Below are positions 1-7,477 of a DNA stretch of 31,219 bases, piece by piece (the stretch's first letter is position 1; every line of letters starts with the position of its first letter). Made by a program: the position numbers and the translations under genes. This DNA comes from UMGS172 sp045649545 (GTDB taxonomy: Bacteria > Bacillota > Clostridia > Oscillospirales > Acutalibacteraceae): positions 1-31,219 of the forward strand of contig JAZRQE010000063.1 of the NCBI GenBank assembly GCA_045649545.1, read 5' to 3'. The notes below the pieces were generated by a model that searched no databases, was not told the origin of the DNA, and saw only the letters and a list, made by a program, of their open reading frames with translations.

Positions 1-92
1 GGAGAAATCGCGTAGTTGGTCGAGCGCGCACGATTGGAAATCGTGTAACCATTAAAAGTGGTTCGAGGGTTCGAATCCCTCTTTCTCCGCCA
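1..92 (+). tRNA. tRNA-Ser (anticodon GGA)
   Basis: A complete class II tRNA cloverleaf begins at the first base. The acceptor arm GGAGAAA (1-7) pairs with TTTCTCC (82-88), followed by discriminator G89 and an encoded CCA (90-92). The anticodon stem CACGA/TCGTG encloses the loop TTGGAAA, with anticodon GGA at 36-38, which reads serine codons TCC and TCT. The long variable arm and the TTCGAAT T-loop fit tRNA-Ser. Its promoter lies outside the window, and no terminator follows directly on the plus strand. Confidence 0.96.
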
Positions 93-96
93 TTAA

Positions 97-229
97 AAAA
101 GAGCTACCCTTTTGAGTAGGTGCGTTATAATTGTGATGTTATGAGGGTGAGAAGCCTCGGGTTCGTCGAAGCAGTCAAAACACCGCGTAGGTGTTAATGC
201 TACATAAAGTAATTTTATCCTTGTAATTT
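97..229. other. Unidentified structured stretch between tRNA-Ser and the symporter promoter
   Basis: There is no ORF here, but several stems are visible: GAGG/CCUC, ACACC/GGUGU nested inside AGCA/UGCU, and a long-range GCGUUA/UAAUGC. The stretch ends before the symporter promoter (230-258), so it is not that gene's leader unless transcription starts further upstream. At 104-119 a 6-bp stem closes fully only in minus-strand RNA (via U-G) and is followed there by CUCUUUUUU, which looks like a minus-strand terminator. The long-range stem, in contrast, closes better on the plus strand. Parts resemble the lysine-riboswitch core (AGGTGCG, CGAAGCA), but the outer P1 helix is missing. Identity and strand are unresolved. 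Confidence 0.35.
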
Positions 230-258
230 TTGTCAATTTATGTAATAATATCTATAAT
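230..258 (+). promoter_or_regulatory. Promoter of the symporter gene
   Basis: TTGTCA at 230-235 and TATAAT at 253-258 are separated by 17 bases, a good housekeeping-sigma match. The predicted start near 265 leaves a leader of about 37 bases that contains the GAGAGG ribosome binding site. Confidence 0.75.
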
Positions 259-301
259 ATTTTAAAGGACTTATAAGTTCTTAAATTTCGAGAGGTTTAT
301 T

Positions 302-1669
302 ATGAGCGAGAATATTTCAACTGAAAAAAGAGGCAGTTTTACCGGAAAAATCGGTTTTGTATTAGCTGCCGCAGGCTCAGCTGTAGGCTTGGGCAATATT
401 TGGCGTTTCCCTTACCTTGCCGCACAATATGGTGGCGGTATTTTCCTTTTGGTTTACATCGTTTTAGCACTTTCTTTCGGCTTTGCACTTATGGCGGCTG
501 AAATTCTTATCGGCCGTAAAACCGGCTTAAGTGCAATCGGTGCATTCAAAAGATTGGACAAACGCTTTTCCTTTATCGGAATTTTAGCTTCGGTTGTTCC
601 GGCAATTATTTTACCTTACTACTGTGTTATCGGCGGTTGGGTAACGAAATACATCGCCGTATTTGCAACAGGTAACAGCCATACAGCCGCAGGTGATTCA
701 TACTTCGGCAATTTTATCTCTAACTTATGGCAACCTATCGGTTGGTTTTTAATATTCTTAGGGCTTACCGCAGTAGTAGTTTTACTTGGTGTTGAAAAAG
801 GCGTTGAGCGTGTCAGCAAAATTATGATGCCGTTACTTATTATAATGATTATTGGCGTGACTGCTTATGTTCTTTGCCAACCCGGTGCTTTAGAGGGTGT
901 GAAATATTACCTCGTCCCTGACTTCTCCAAATTTAAAGCAACTACAATTCTTGCCGCAATGGGTCAGCTTTTCTATTCAATGTCATTGGCTATGGGTATT
1001 ATGATAACCTACGGCTCATATATGAAAAAGGATGTTAACGCCGAATCTGCGGTACATAATATTGAAATTTTCGATACCGGTATTGCTTTCTTGGCAGGTC
1101 TTATGATTGTGCCTGCAGTTACCGCCTCCGGTGAGGAAATGGGCAAAGGTCCGGGTCTTATGTTTGCCGTTTTACCCAAAGTTTTCGACGGTATGCCCGG
1201 CGGCACAATAATCGGTTTAATCTTCTTTGTTCTTGTATTCTTTGCCGCTTTAACCTCGTCAATTTCGCTTATGGAAACCGTTGTTTCAATCGTGAAAGAT
1301 AAATTCAAACTAAACCGAACTTTAAGTTGTTTGGTTGTTTTAGTTCTTTGCCTCGTTTTAGGTATCCCCTCGGCACTCTCTAACGGAAACGGCATTTTAG
1401 CCGGTATTAAAATCATCGGTCTTGGCTTCCTTGATTTCTTTGACTTTATCAGCAACAGTGTTTTGATGCCGATTACCGCACTTTTTACCTGCTTATTTAT
1501 AGGTTATGTCTTAAAGCCTAAAACACTTATCGAAGAGGCTGAACTCGAAGGACAAAAATTTAAAGCTAAAACCCTCTTCACCGTCGTTATCAAGTATATT
1601 GCACCTATCTGCATAGTGTTGATTCTTGGTTTCTCAGTATTAGAGGCTTTGGGTATTATTAAAGTTTAA
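302..1669 (+). CDS. Sodium-dependent transporter, neurotransmitter:sodium symporter (SNF/NSS) family
   Basis: This is an inner-membrane secondary transporter that probably imports an amino acid with Na+; the substrate cannot be read from sequence. The first membrane segment (about residues 16-52) carries the family signature GLGNIWRFP, whose unwound helix forms the Na+ and substrate sites in LeuT and MhsT. At 455 aa it matches the shorter bacterial members with about 11 membrane helices (MhsT-like) rather than LeuT (about 510 aa). The start ATG follows GAGAGG with 7-8 bases spacing. It is monocistronic, with its own promoter upstream and a strong hairpin terminator at 1686-1713. Family assignment is firm; substrate is unknown. 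Confidence 0.95.
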   Translation: MSENISTEKRGSFTGKIGFVLAAAGSAVGLGNIWRFPYLAAQYGGGIFLLVYIVLALSFGFALMAAEILIGRKTGLSAIGAFKRLDKRFSFIGILASVVPAIILPYYCVIGGWVTKYIAVFATGNSHTAAGDSYFGNFISNLWQPIGWFLIFLGLTAVVVLLGVEKGVERVSKIMMPLLIIMIIGVTAYVLCQPGALEGVKYYLVPDFSKFKATTILAAMGQLFYSMSLAMGIMITYGSYMKKDVNAESAVHNIEIFDTGIAFLAGLMIVPAVTASGEEMGKGPGLMFAVLPKVFDGMPGGTIIGLIFFVLVFFAALTSSISLMETVVSIVKDKFKLNRTLSCLVVLVLCLVLGIPSALSNGNGILAGIKIIGLGFLDFFDFISNSVLMPITALFTCLFIGYVLKPKTLIEEAELEGQKFKAKTLFTVVIKYIAPICIVLILGFSVLEALGIIKV

Positions 1670-1685
1670 TTTAATCTCAACAAAA

Positions 1686-1722
1686 ACGCCGTACAGGAAT
1701 ACCTGTACGGCGTTTTCTTTTT
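1686..1722 (+). terminator. Rho-independent terminator, probably bidirectional
   Basis: A 12-bp stem (1686-1697 with 1702-1713) with loop AATA is followed by TTTTCTTTTTT on the plus strand. On the minus strand the stem is followed by a TTTTTG run, so it can also end the convergent 81-aa gene, whose stop codon lies at 1722-1724. Confidence 0.9.
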
Positions 1723-1967
1723 TATCTGCTTAATAAAAAGGTATCTACAACCTCACGTAACACCTTTAGCTCCAAACTTTTGGAATTCATTGAGTCAACC
1801 AATTCTTCAATCCTTTTACGGTCAAATGATAATGCACGCAAGGATATAGATTCTCCGTTTGAAAACCCTTCAATGCCGTACATCCATTGAAAATTTTTGC
1901 CAATCATTTCTCTGCTTTTGACAACCCTATAATAACTCGTTTTGTGATTTTTATTTACTTTTTGCAT
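1722..1967 (-). CDS. Small conserved hypothetical protein (DUF6514-like)
   Basis: An 81-residue soluble protein with no membrane segment. The central pattern of aromatic residues and the WMYGIEGF stretch, followed by a charged C-terminal helix (RKRIEELVDSMN), recall the DUF6514 family of small Clostridia proteins; this assignment is from memory and tentative. The start ATG is supported by AAGGTGAG six bases upstream. It has its own promoter (2003-2030), whose -35 box overlaps the stop codon of the isomerase gene before it, so it is not simply the last gene of the dnaG-rpoD run. It shares the terminator at 1686-1722 with the convergent symporter. Function is unknown. Confidence 0.75.
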   Translation of the reverse strand: MQKVNKNHKTSYYRVVKSREMIGKNFQWMYGIEGFSNGESISLRALSFDRKRIEELVDSMNSKSLELKVLREVVDTFLLSR

Positions 1968-2002
1968 TACAACTCACCTTTTTGTGAACAATTTTCATAT
2001 TT

Positions 2003-2030
2003 ATTATAATGCAAAATACAGAATTGTCAA
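2003..2030 (-). promoter_or_regulatory. Promoter of the 81-aa gene, -35 box inside the upstream stop codon
   Basis: On the minus strand TTGACA (2030-2025) and TATAAT (2008-2003) are 16 bases apart. The TGA inside TTGACA is the stop codon of the sugar isomerase gene (2027-2029), so the promoter and the upstream coding sequence overlap directly. Confidence 0.75.
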
Positions 2031-2812
2031 TAGTTAAAGTGAATTTTTTTCACATTTTTATAAGCATCTATCAATTCTTTAGGCTCGCCGTAAGCATAAC
2101 GGTATACCTCGATAAGACAAGCACCGTCATAACCGTCAGCCTGAAGCTTGGAAAAGAGCTTTCCAAAATCAAAGTCACCTTTACCGGGCAACATACAGTC
2201 AGCCTCTTTACAATTATCGCTGATGTGAACATTTATAATGTTACCTTGCATTGCCTTATACATTGCCTCTACACCGCAACCGTCACGTACCGCCTGCTTG
2301 ACGTCAAAGGTAAACTTTATTCTGTCATCAGTCAATTTTCTTAATTCTTGAATATTTTCGGGAGTTGCGCCGCGGTATCGGTTAACGTTTTCGTGGCAAA
2401 TAGAAGCACCGTATTTTTCTGCCTCTATATTCATTTCCATAAGACGCTGGGCATATTCTTCCATAGATATATGACCTTGCAAACTATCCCCGTGAATTAC
2501 TACGGTTTTAGCATCCAAAACCTCACAAGCGTAATAATACTGCTTATAGTATTCAAACGCGTCACGATATCTTCGTTCATAACCTGAAAACAGATAATAT
2601 GGCTCACCTACCGAGCCGCAAGGGTGGATAGAATTAATTTCAATGCCGTAAAATTTGCGGATTTTATCAAGTTCATTTATAAACTGCGGTTTTAATTCCG
2701 AGGTACTGTTAAAGAAAATTTCGGTGACCGGTATCTCGTTTTGGCCCAAGAACTCGAGTGATTTTTCGGTTTCTAACGGATAAAGGCAAGCATTTGAAAT
2801 ACCAATTTTCAA
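2027..2812 (-). CDS. Sugar phosphate isomerase/epimerase family protein (xylose-isomerase-like TIM barrel)
   Basis: A 261-aa TIM-barrel protein of the AP-endonuclease-2/xylose-isomerase superfamily (PF01261 type). Strand-end motifs IHP (62-64), VVIHGDS (104-110), ENVN (141-144), FTFD (167-170), VHISD (195-199) and LIEVY (233-237) are in family order. E141, D170, H196 and E235 are the likely divalent metal ligands. The substrate is unknown. The start is TTG: no in-frame ATG fits, and GGGGTGA lies a few bases upstream. TTG overlaps the rqcH stop as TTGA, so the two genes are probably translationally coupled. It is the last gene of the minus-strand dnaG-rpoD run. Its stop codon overlaps a promoter. 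Confidence 0.9.
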   Translation of the reverse strand: MKIGISNACLYPLETEKSLEFLGQNEIPVTEIFFNSTSELKPQFINELDKIRKFYGIEINSIHPCGSVGEPYYLFSGYERRYRDAFEYYKQYYYACEVLDAKTVVIHGDSLQGHISMEEYAQRLMEMNIEAEKYGASICHENVNRYRGATPENIQELRKLTDDRIKFTFDVKQAVRDGCGVEAMYKAMQGNIINVHISDNCKEADCMLPGKGDFDFGKLFSKLQADGYDGACLIEVYRYAYGEPKELIDAYKNVKKIHFNY

Positions 2813-4542
2813 TTTTCTTCACCCCTATTCGGCGTTACATATACCGTTTGATTAGTTTTATAAATCACCATACCGGGTTTTGCACCCGACGGTTTTTTTA
2901 CGTATTTTACCTTTGTGTAATCTACCGGCACAGATGCGGAATTTGACGCCTTAGAGTGTTTTGCGGCTAAGGTTGCGGCAAACAAAACTGTACTGTCGGG
3001 CAACTCATCGCCGTTAGTAAACACAATCACGTGCGAACCGGGAATATTTTTAGTATGAAACCACATATCGCGGTCGTCGGCAATTTTCAAGGTCAACTCG
3101 TCATTCTGACGGTTGTTACGACCAACCAAAACGCGATAACCATCAGGCGATGTAAACTCCAACGGTGCGGCAGCTTTTTGCGGCTTTTTGCGGTCTTTAG
3201 ATGCACGCAAATATCCTGCCGATTGTAGTTCCAACTTTATTTCGTTAAGGTCGCTGACGGTAGTAGCACGGTTTAATTCATCGGCAACACTTTCCAAATA
3301 CTGCAATTCGGATTTGGTGTCCTCAATCAACTGACCCAACATTGCGGTGGCATTACAACACCGCTTATACTCTTTAAAATAACGTTGAGCGTTCTGTGCG
3401 GGAGACAACGCGACATTCAAAGGAATTCTAACTGTTTTAAGTTCAGGGTCATAATAATTTTGCAGGTCAACATACGGTACACCGCGTTCAATTGCATAAA
3501 AGTTAGCCTTTAAAAGTTCGCCGTAAATACGCCACTTTTCACCGTCTTTGCACTTTTCCTGCTCTTTTTGACGGATAAGCAACTTTTTAGCGGTTCTCGA
3601 TAAAAGTGTGTTAATAAGCTTAACCAAATCATTGGCAAAGATACGTATTCTTTCTCTTTTATCTCTTTCCGAGTATACTGCTTCCAACAGCCCCGATAAA
3701 CTGTCAAAACAGCGTTTTTCAGCCAATAACCCGTACTGTGTAATGTCGCAGTAAGAAAATTCAAACGGCACACCGTTGTTATCAACCAATGCCGTAGGCT
3801 GAACTTTATTTAAACCGTCACGGAATTTTTGCAAAACCGATATTAACCCATTTTTATCTGCCAAAGTCAGCATATTAGAGGGTTTATCGGTATCAACATT
3901 TGCTCTTACGCAAATTTCTCTGCCAATCAACGGTGAAAAACCGTCAATCGCACCCACTAACGCCTTTGAAACGACATCTGTAGAACTTTTAATTTTTTCA
4001 ATAATTTCTTCAGCTGAAACGGTTAAAATGTTAAACTTTTCCTGCTTTTCAGGTAACGAATATACTGCACCGGGTTGAATAAGCCTTCCGCCTGCCTCAA
4101 TATCCGAACGGCGAAGCGAATCTATAATTCTACCGTCGCCGCCAACCAAAATAAGGTTGGTTTGTTTACCGATAAGTTCGACAATAAGCTTTACTTCTAT
4201 TCGGTCACCCATTTCATTGGTTGCAGAAAATTTTAACGTAACTACACGCTCAAAGCCGTTATCCTCAACCGCAGTGAACCTTGCACCTGACAAGTATTTA
4301 CGCATCAGCATACAAAACATCGGCGGCTCGGCAGGGTTTTCGTAACTTGTATCAATAAAATTAATTCTTGGTGCTGACGGTCTTATAGATATAAGTAACC
4401 TTTGTCCGCCGAATGTAGCAGAACGCAACTGTAACACCAGCTCTTCTTTTGAGGGCTGGTGTATTTTATCAACTCGGGCGTCTTTTAAACTAACCGCGAG
4501 TTCATTTTTCAGTTGGTATAAATAAATTCCGTCAATACCCAT
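2809..4542 (-). CDS. rqcH: Rqc2/NEMF homolog RqcH, ribosome quality control (NFACT family, formerly FbpA)
   Basis: RqcH binds peptidyl-tRNA-blocked 50S subunits and directs untemplated alanine tailing of stalled chains so they are degraded. At 577 aa it has full family length: NFACT-N (about 1-200), helix-hairpin-helix and coiled-coil middle (about 200-440), and NFACT-R/DUF814 (about 460-560) with RDMWFHTKNIPGSHVIVF and the KPSGAKPG motif. The start ATG is one base after the trmK stop, and GGAAAAT within the end of trmK serves as RBS. The Asp-Arg pair known to be essential in B. subtilis RqcH (D97-R98) appears here to align with E98-R99 (NGFERVV), a conservative change. Adhesin annotations of this family are secondary. 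Confidence 0.95.
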   Translation of the reverse strand: MGIDGIYLYQLKNELAVSLKDARVDKIHQPSKEELVLQLRSATFGGQRLLISIRPSAPRINFIDTSYENPAEPPMFCMLMRKYLSGARFTAVEDNGFERVVTLKFSATNEMGDRIEVKLIVELIGKQTNLILVGGDGRIIDSLRRSDIEAGGRLIQPGAVYSLPEKQEKFNILTVSAEEIIEKIKSSTDVVSKALVGAIDGFSPLIGREICVRANVDTDKPSNMLTLADKNGLISVLQKFRDGLNKVQPTALVDNNGVPFEFSYCDITQYGLLAEKRCFDSLSGLLEAVYSERDKRERIRIFANDLVKLINTLLSRTAKKLLIRQKEQEKCKDGEKWRIYGELLKANFYAIERGVPYVDLQNYYDPELKTVRIPLNVALSPAQNAQRYFKEYKRCCNATAMLGQLIEDTKSELQYLESVADELNRATTVSDLNEIKLELQSAGYLRASKDRKKPQKAAAPLEFTSPDGYRVLVGRNNRQNDELTLKIADDRDMWFHTKNIPGSHVIVFTNGDELPDSTVLFAATLAAKHSKASNSASVPVDYTKVKYVKKPSGAKPGMVIYKTNQTVYVTPNRGEEN

Positions 4543-4543
4543 G

Positions 4544-5221
4544 CTATTTTCCTAACAAACTATCAATTCCGTCCAAAGCCTCAACCAAACGGTCATACTT
4601 CAGACGTTGTGACTCAATATTTTTAATCTCTTCAGCCAAATCGGAAATTATCCGTCTTTTGCGGTTTATGTAAACCAGCTCGTCCTCGCCGATATTATCC
4701 GTAAGTTTACCGAAAAAATAAAACAACGAACTGCAATCGGAAATCTCACCTGTAAAACGCACCTTCATCACGGTATAAATTCTGCCTTGTGATTTTACCG
4801 CCTGCTCTAACGTGATTTCAAACCCGTTTTTTAAAAGATACTCTCTTAAATCCTCAACAGCGGTCATCGGTTGCAAAATCAACTCATAATTCTTATTCTT
4901 AATCCACGGTGCATCACTTAAAATTCGGGCAATTAAATCTCCGCCCATACCTGCAATAATAAACGTGTCCGCCTCAGAAGGTTTAACGGCATTAAGCCCG
5001 TCACCTTTTCTGACAGTGATACCCGACACACCCGATTTTTCAATATTAATCCTTGCGTTTTCCAAAGGTCCGTCCACGACATCGCAAGCAAACGCCGTAG
5101 AAATAATACCCCGTTTTACAAGAAACACCGGAAGATACGCATGGTCGGTGCCGATATCGGCAACCGTTGCACCCTCCCGTACCATTCCGGCGATTTTCCT
5201 TAATCGGTTATCAACCGACAT
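4544..5221 (-). CDS. trmK: tRNA (adenine(22)-N(1))-methyltransferase TrmK
   Basis: TrmK uses S-adenosylmethionine to methylate N1 of A22 in the tRNA D-loop. The Rossmann fold begins with the SAM motif VADIGTDHAYLP (20-31), followed by FACDVV (the acidic end of strand 2), IIAGMGG (88-94) and ELILQPM, all typical of the family. A helical coiled-coil C-terminal domain (about 165-225) matches the known architecture, and 225 aa is the normal length. ATG overlaps the stop of the preceding DUF1858 gene (TAATG), and one base separates its own stop from rqcH. trmK next to rpoD is a common Firmicutes arrangement, although the usual yqfO partner is replaced here by rqcH. Confidence 0.95.
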   Translation of the reverse strand: MSVDNRLRKIAGMVREGATVADIGTDHAYLPVFLVKRGIISTAFACDVVDGPLENARINIEKSGVSGITVRKGDGLNAVKPSEADTFIIAGMGGDLIARILSDAPWIKNKNYELILQPMTAVEDLREYLLKNGFEITLEQAVKSQGRIYTVMKVRFTGEISDCSSLFYFFGKLTDNIGEDELVYINRKRRIISDLAEEIKNIESQRLKYDRLVEALDGIDSLLGK

Positions 5222-5421
5222 TATTTAGACTCCAAATAAGCGTTGATTTTAGCTAACAATGTATCACAGTCAGTACCGTGTGCACTGCAAGCATCCTCAA
5301 CCGTCTCACCGCGGGAAGCGGGACATCCTAAACAGTGCATACCGATTTCAAAAAAGAATTCGGCAGTACCGCGGTCATAATCCAAAATATCTCCGATAAT
5401 CATATCTTTTGTAACTTTCAT
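5221..5421 (-). CDS. DUF1858 / hybrid-cluster-protein-associated redox disulfide domain protein
   Basis: A 66-aa soluble protein of the DUF1858 family (TIGR03980 type). It shows the family pattern: an N-terminal IGDILDYD stretch, then GMHCLGCPAS with a CxxC pair that could form a redox disulfide, and a third Cys in EDACSAHG. An in-frame ATG exists 15 bases upstream, but that codon overlaps the GGAGGA ribosome binding site. The start chosen here, beginning MKVTKD, has the RBS 7-9 bases before it. The stop overlaps the trmK start (TAATG), so the two are translationally coupled. The family is often linked to nitrosative or redox functions; its role beside rpoD and trmK is not established. Confidence 0.88.
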   Translation of the reverse strand: MKVTKDMIIGDILDYDRGTAEFFFEIGMHCLGCPASRGETVEDACSAHGTDCDTLLAKINAYLESK

Positions 5422-5456
5422 AATATTTTCCTCCATATAAAAATCAAAATAAAATT

Positions 5457-6005
5457 TTAATCAAGTCCCGATTCTTTAAACTTTTTCTCGGCAAATGATT
5501 TAAACCAACAGTAAATTGCCTCACCCAACTCCTGATAAATGGGGTCACCGTCGTGTGAACAAAGCATTGCGAAGGTTTGTCCCATTCTTCTGACAACCTC
5601 GGTGCCTCTGCGGTAAGCAAGGTAATAGAACGAAAATGCTCCCGAATCGCTGACGGCATTGTAAATGTCGGGTGAAAGTTTTTCCAACTCGGCATTAAAA
5701 CTATTTTCGGCAGCCTGCTGAACAACCGTGCTGAAAATATTTTCCTCCAAAGAAACTACGGCAGCAAATGTCATCATAACGCCACGCTGTACGAACATCG
5801 CAGCATTGCCGTCTTCTTTTTCGTCAATCGGAAAACTGTCGATATGAGAAACAACCTCACGAGCCAACACTTTACCAAGTTCCTTTGCTTTTTCGGTGTT
5901 ACCTTTTGCGGTTTCTCGGGTATACTCATCAAGCACTGAAGAATGCTCGTCCTTTTTAGGTTTATTGTTACCCAATGACGCAATTTTAATATCCTCGTCA
6001 AACAT
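5457..6005 (-). CDS. Conserved-type hypothetical protein in the rpoD-trmK run
   Basis: A 182-aa protein that I do not recognise. It has no signal peptide or clear membrane span and appears almost wholly helical. The first 45 residues are charged (KPKKDEHSSVLDEYTRETAKG), followed by amphipathic helices with many Ala, Glu and Phe (AEKKFKESGLD at the end). It has one Cys near the C-terminus in MLCSHDGDP and another in IYCWF. The start ATG has a weak RBS (AAAGGTCGGTGAT). It sits 37 bases after TIGR03905 and 35 before DUF1858, all on one strand between rpoD and trmK, so it is probably co-transcribed. No function can be assigned. Confidence 0.8.
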   Translation of the reverse strand: MFDEDIKIASLGNNKPKKDEHSSVLDEYTRETAKGNTEKAKELGKVLAREVVSHIDSFPIDEKEDGNAAMFVQRGVMMTFAAVVSLEENIFSTVVQQAAENSFNAELEKLSPDIYNAVSDSGAFSFYYLAYRRGTEVVRRMGQTFAMLCSHDGDPIYQELGEAIYCWFKSFAEKKFKESGLD

Positions 6006-6042
6006 TTTATCACCGACCTTTTCAATATTATTTATACAACTG

Positions 6043-6282
6043 TTAAATTTCTTTTAAAGCCTTTGCTAACTGGTCAGGACATGAGGTAGATTTAAATCCA
6101 CACTTAATACCGTCCAAACGTTCAATTACATCCTGAACCTTCATACCAATACACAGAGAAGAAATACCTTTAAGATTACCGTTACAACCACCTACGAACT
6201 GTAACGAAGTAATCACGTCATCCTCGACCTCGAAAACAATTGTGCTTGAGCAAACGCCTTTTGTTTTATATGTGTGTTTCAC
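6043..6282 (-). CDS. TIGR03905 family TSCPD-domain protein
   Basis: A 79-aa protein of the TSCPD/TIGR03905 family, found alone in Firmicutes and as a C-terminal domain of some ribonucleotide reductases. Diagnostic residues are GVCSS near the N-terminus, FVGGCNGNLKGIS in the middle, GIKCGFKSTSCPDQLA at the end, and an invariant-looking SLCIG. The four conserved Cys (GVC, GGC, IKC, SCPD) suggest a metal- or nucleotide-binding fold; the biochemical role of the stand-alone form is unknown. It follows rpoD by 10 bases and is likely translated from the rpoD transcript. It is one of three small Cys-bearing products between rpoD and rqcH. Confidence 0.9.
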   Translation of the reverse strand: MKHTYKTKGVCSSTIVFEVEDDVITSLQFVGGCNGNLKGISSLCIGMKVQDVIERLDGIKCGFKSTSCPDQLAKALKEI

Positions 6283-6292
6283 TTTTTATACC

Positions 6293-7405
6293 TTATCTAT
6301 CCTTAAACTTATTACTTCTTACGGGGTGACGAAGCTTTCTTAATGCTTTAGCCTCAATCTGTCTGATACGCTCACGCGTAACTTCAAACTCGGTACCAAC
6401 CTCTTCAAGAGTATGGCAACGTCCGTCCTTAAGTCCAAAACGAAGTCTTATAACAGCCTCTTCACGCGGGGTAAGAGTCTTCAAAACTGCGTCAATATCC
6501 TCGTTTGTGATGGTCTTTAAGGCAGCGTCGTCGGGTGCTAAAGCATCCTCATCACGGATAAAGTCCATCAATCGGCTATCTTCCTCGGGGCCGATGGGGG
6601 TTTCCATTGAAACCGGCTCTTGAGCAACACGCATAATTTCTCTGACTCTTTCAACCGACATTTCCATTTTCTCGGCAATCAATTCCTCGCTCGGCTCATG
6701 ACCGTTTTCGTGAAGCAACTGACTCTGTACCTTTTTAAGACGGTTGATAGTTTCAACCATATGAACAGGAATACGGATGGTTCTTGCCTGGTCGGCAATA
6801 GCACGGGTAATAGCCTGACGAATCCACCAAGTAGCATAGGTTGAGAACTTAAAGCCTTTGGTATGGTCAAACTTTTCAACAGCCTTAATAAGACCGACGT
6901 TACCCTCCTGAATCAAGTCAAGGAAGTGCATACCGCGACCTACATAACGCTTTGCAATAGATACAACCAAACGTAAGTTTGCCTCGGTCAAACGCTTTTT
7001 AGCAAATGAGTTGCCTTCACCGATACGCTTTGCAAGTTCAATCTCCTCATCGGGAGAGAGCAACGGCACACGTCCGATTTCTTTCAAATAAACCTTAACA
7101 GGGTCGTCAAGAGAAATTGAATCCATAGATGCAACTGCATCCTCAATCTTCTCAACATCCTCAATTTCTGCCATTTTGAGGTCTTCCTCGGTCGGGTCGG
7201 CAAAATCAAGGTCAAGCAGCGGAGGCTCCATTTCCAAGGTTTCAAGATTATCGGGAATTTCATCCTCAATATCCAAAAAATCTTCTTTCTGGTCAGACTC
7301 ATCTGGTTTTGTATAGCTGTCTTCAATCAAAGTATCGCCGTTATTAGAAGTGGGTTCGATAATATCATCAACCTCTGTTTTAATATTTTTCTTTTTCTTT
7401 TCCAT
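6293..7405 (-). CDS. rpoD: RNA polymerase primary sigma factor RpoD (SigA)
   Basis: The housekeeping sigma factor, directing RNA polymerase to TTGACA/TATAAT promoters such as those seen across this window. It has an acidic N-terminal region 1.1-like part (1-95), region 1.2 (DPVKVYLKEIGRVPLL, 101-116), and regions 2.1-2.4 (about 135-215) including the -10 recognition helix TYATWWIRQAITRAI. Region 3 follows (215-300), then region 4 (305-370) with the -35 recognition helix TLEEVGTEFEVTRERIRQIE. 370 aa is normal for a Gram-positive SigA without the large insert. The start ATG follows GGGGTAATAGTT, a weak RBS. It lies 72 bases downstream of dnaG, the classic macromolecular-synthesis arrangement. 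Confidence 0.98.
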   Translation of the reverse strand: MEKKKKNIKTEVDDIIEPTSNNGDTLIEDSYTKPDESDQKEDFLDIEDEIPDNLETLEMEPPLLDLDFADPTEEDLKMAEIEDVEKIEDAVASMDSISLDDPVKVYLKEIGRVPLLSPDEEIELAKRIGEGNSFAKKRLTEANLRLVVSIAKRYVGRGMHFLDLIQEGNVGLIKAVEKFDHTKGFKFSTYATWWIRQAITRAIADQARTIRIPVHMVETINRLKKVQSQLLHENGHEPSEELIAEKMEMSVERVREIMRVAQEPVSMETPIGPEEDSRLMDFIRDEDALAPDDAALKTITNEDIDAVLKTLTPREEAVIRLRFGLKDGRCHTLEEVGTEFEVTRERIRQIEAKALRKLRHPVRSNKFKDR

Positions 7406-7477
7406 AACTATTACCCCATATTCCTTTTATTTTTTACAAGTTGTCAAGCAATATTCATTATATTGCCGACACTCAAA

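Noticed and set aside
97..229. Lysine riboswitch controlling the symporter
   Set aside because: Only fragments of the core match, the outer helix cannot be formed, and the symporter promoter lies downstream of the stretch.
97..229. Small SRP RNA after tRNA-Ser, as in B. subtilis
   Set aside because: The conserved helix 8 pattern with a GGAA-type tetraloop between the asymmetric loops is not visible.
1009..1455. 148-codon minus-strand ORF opposite the symporter
   Set aside because: It is a shadow of a clear transporter gene, with unnatural Lys/Pro/Thr-rich composition and no RBS.
2027..2812. Endonuclease IV (Nfo) for the TIM-barrel gene
   Set aside because: The fold is shared, but the typical nine zinc ligands and the Nfo signature motifs are not present; sugar isomerase/epimerase-like is the safer call.
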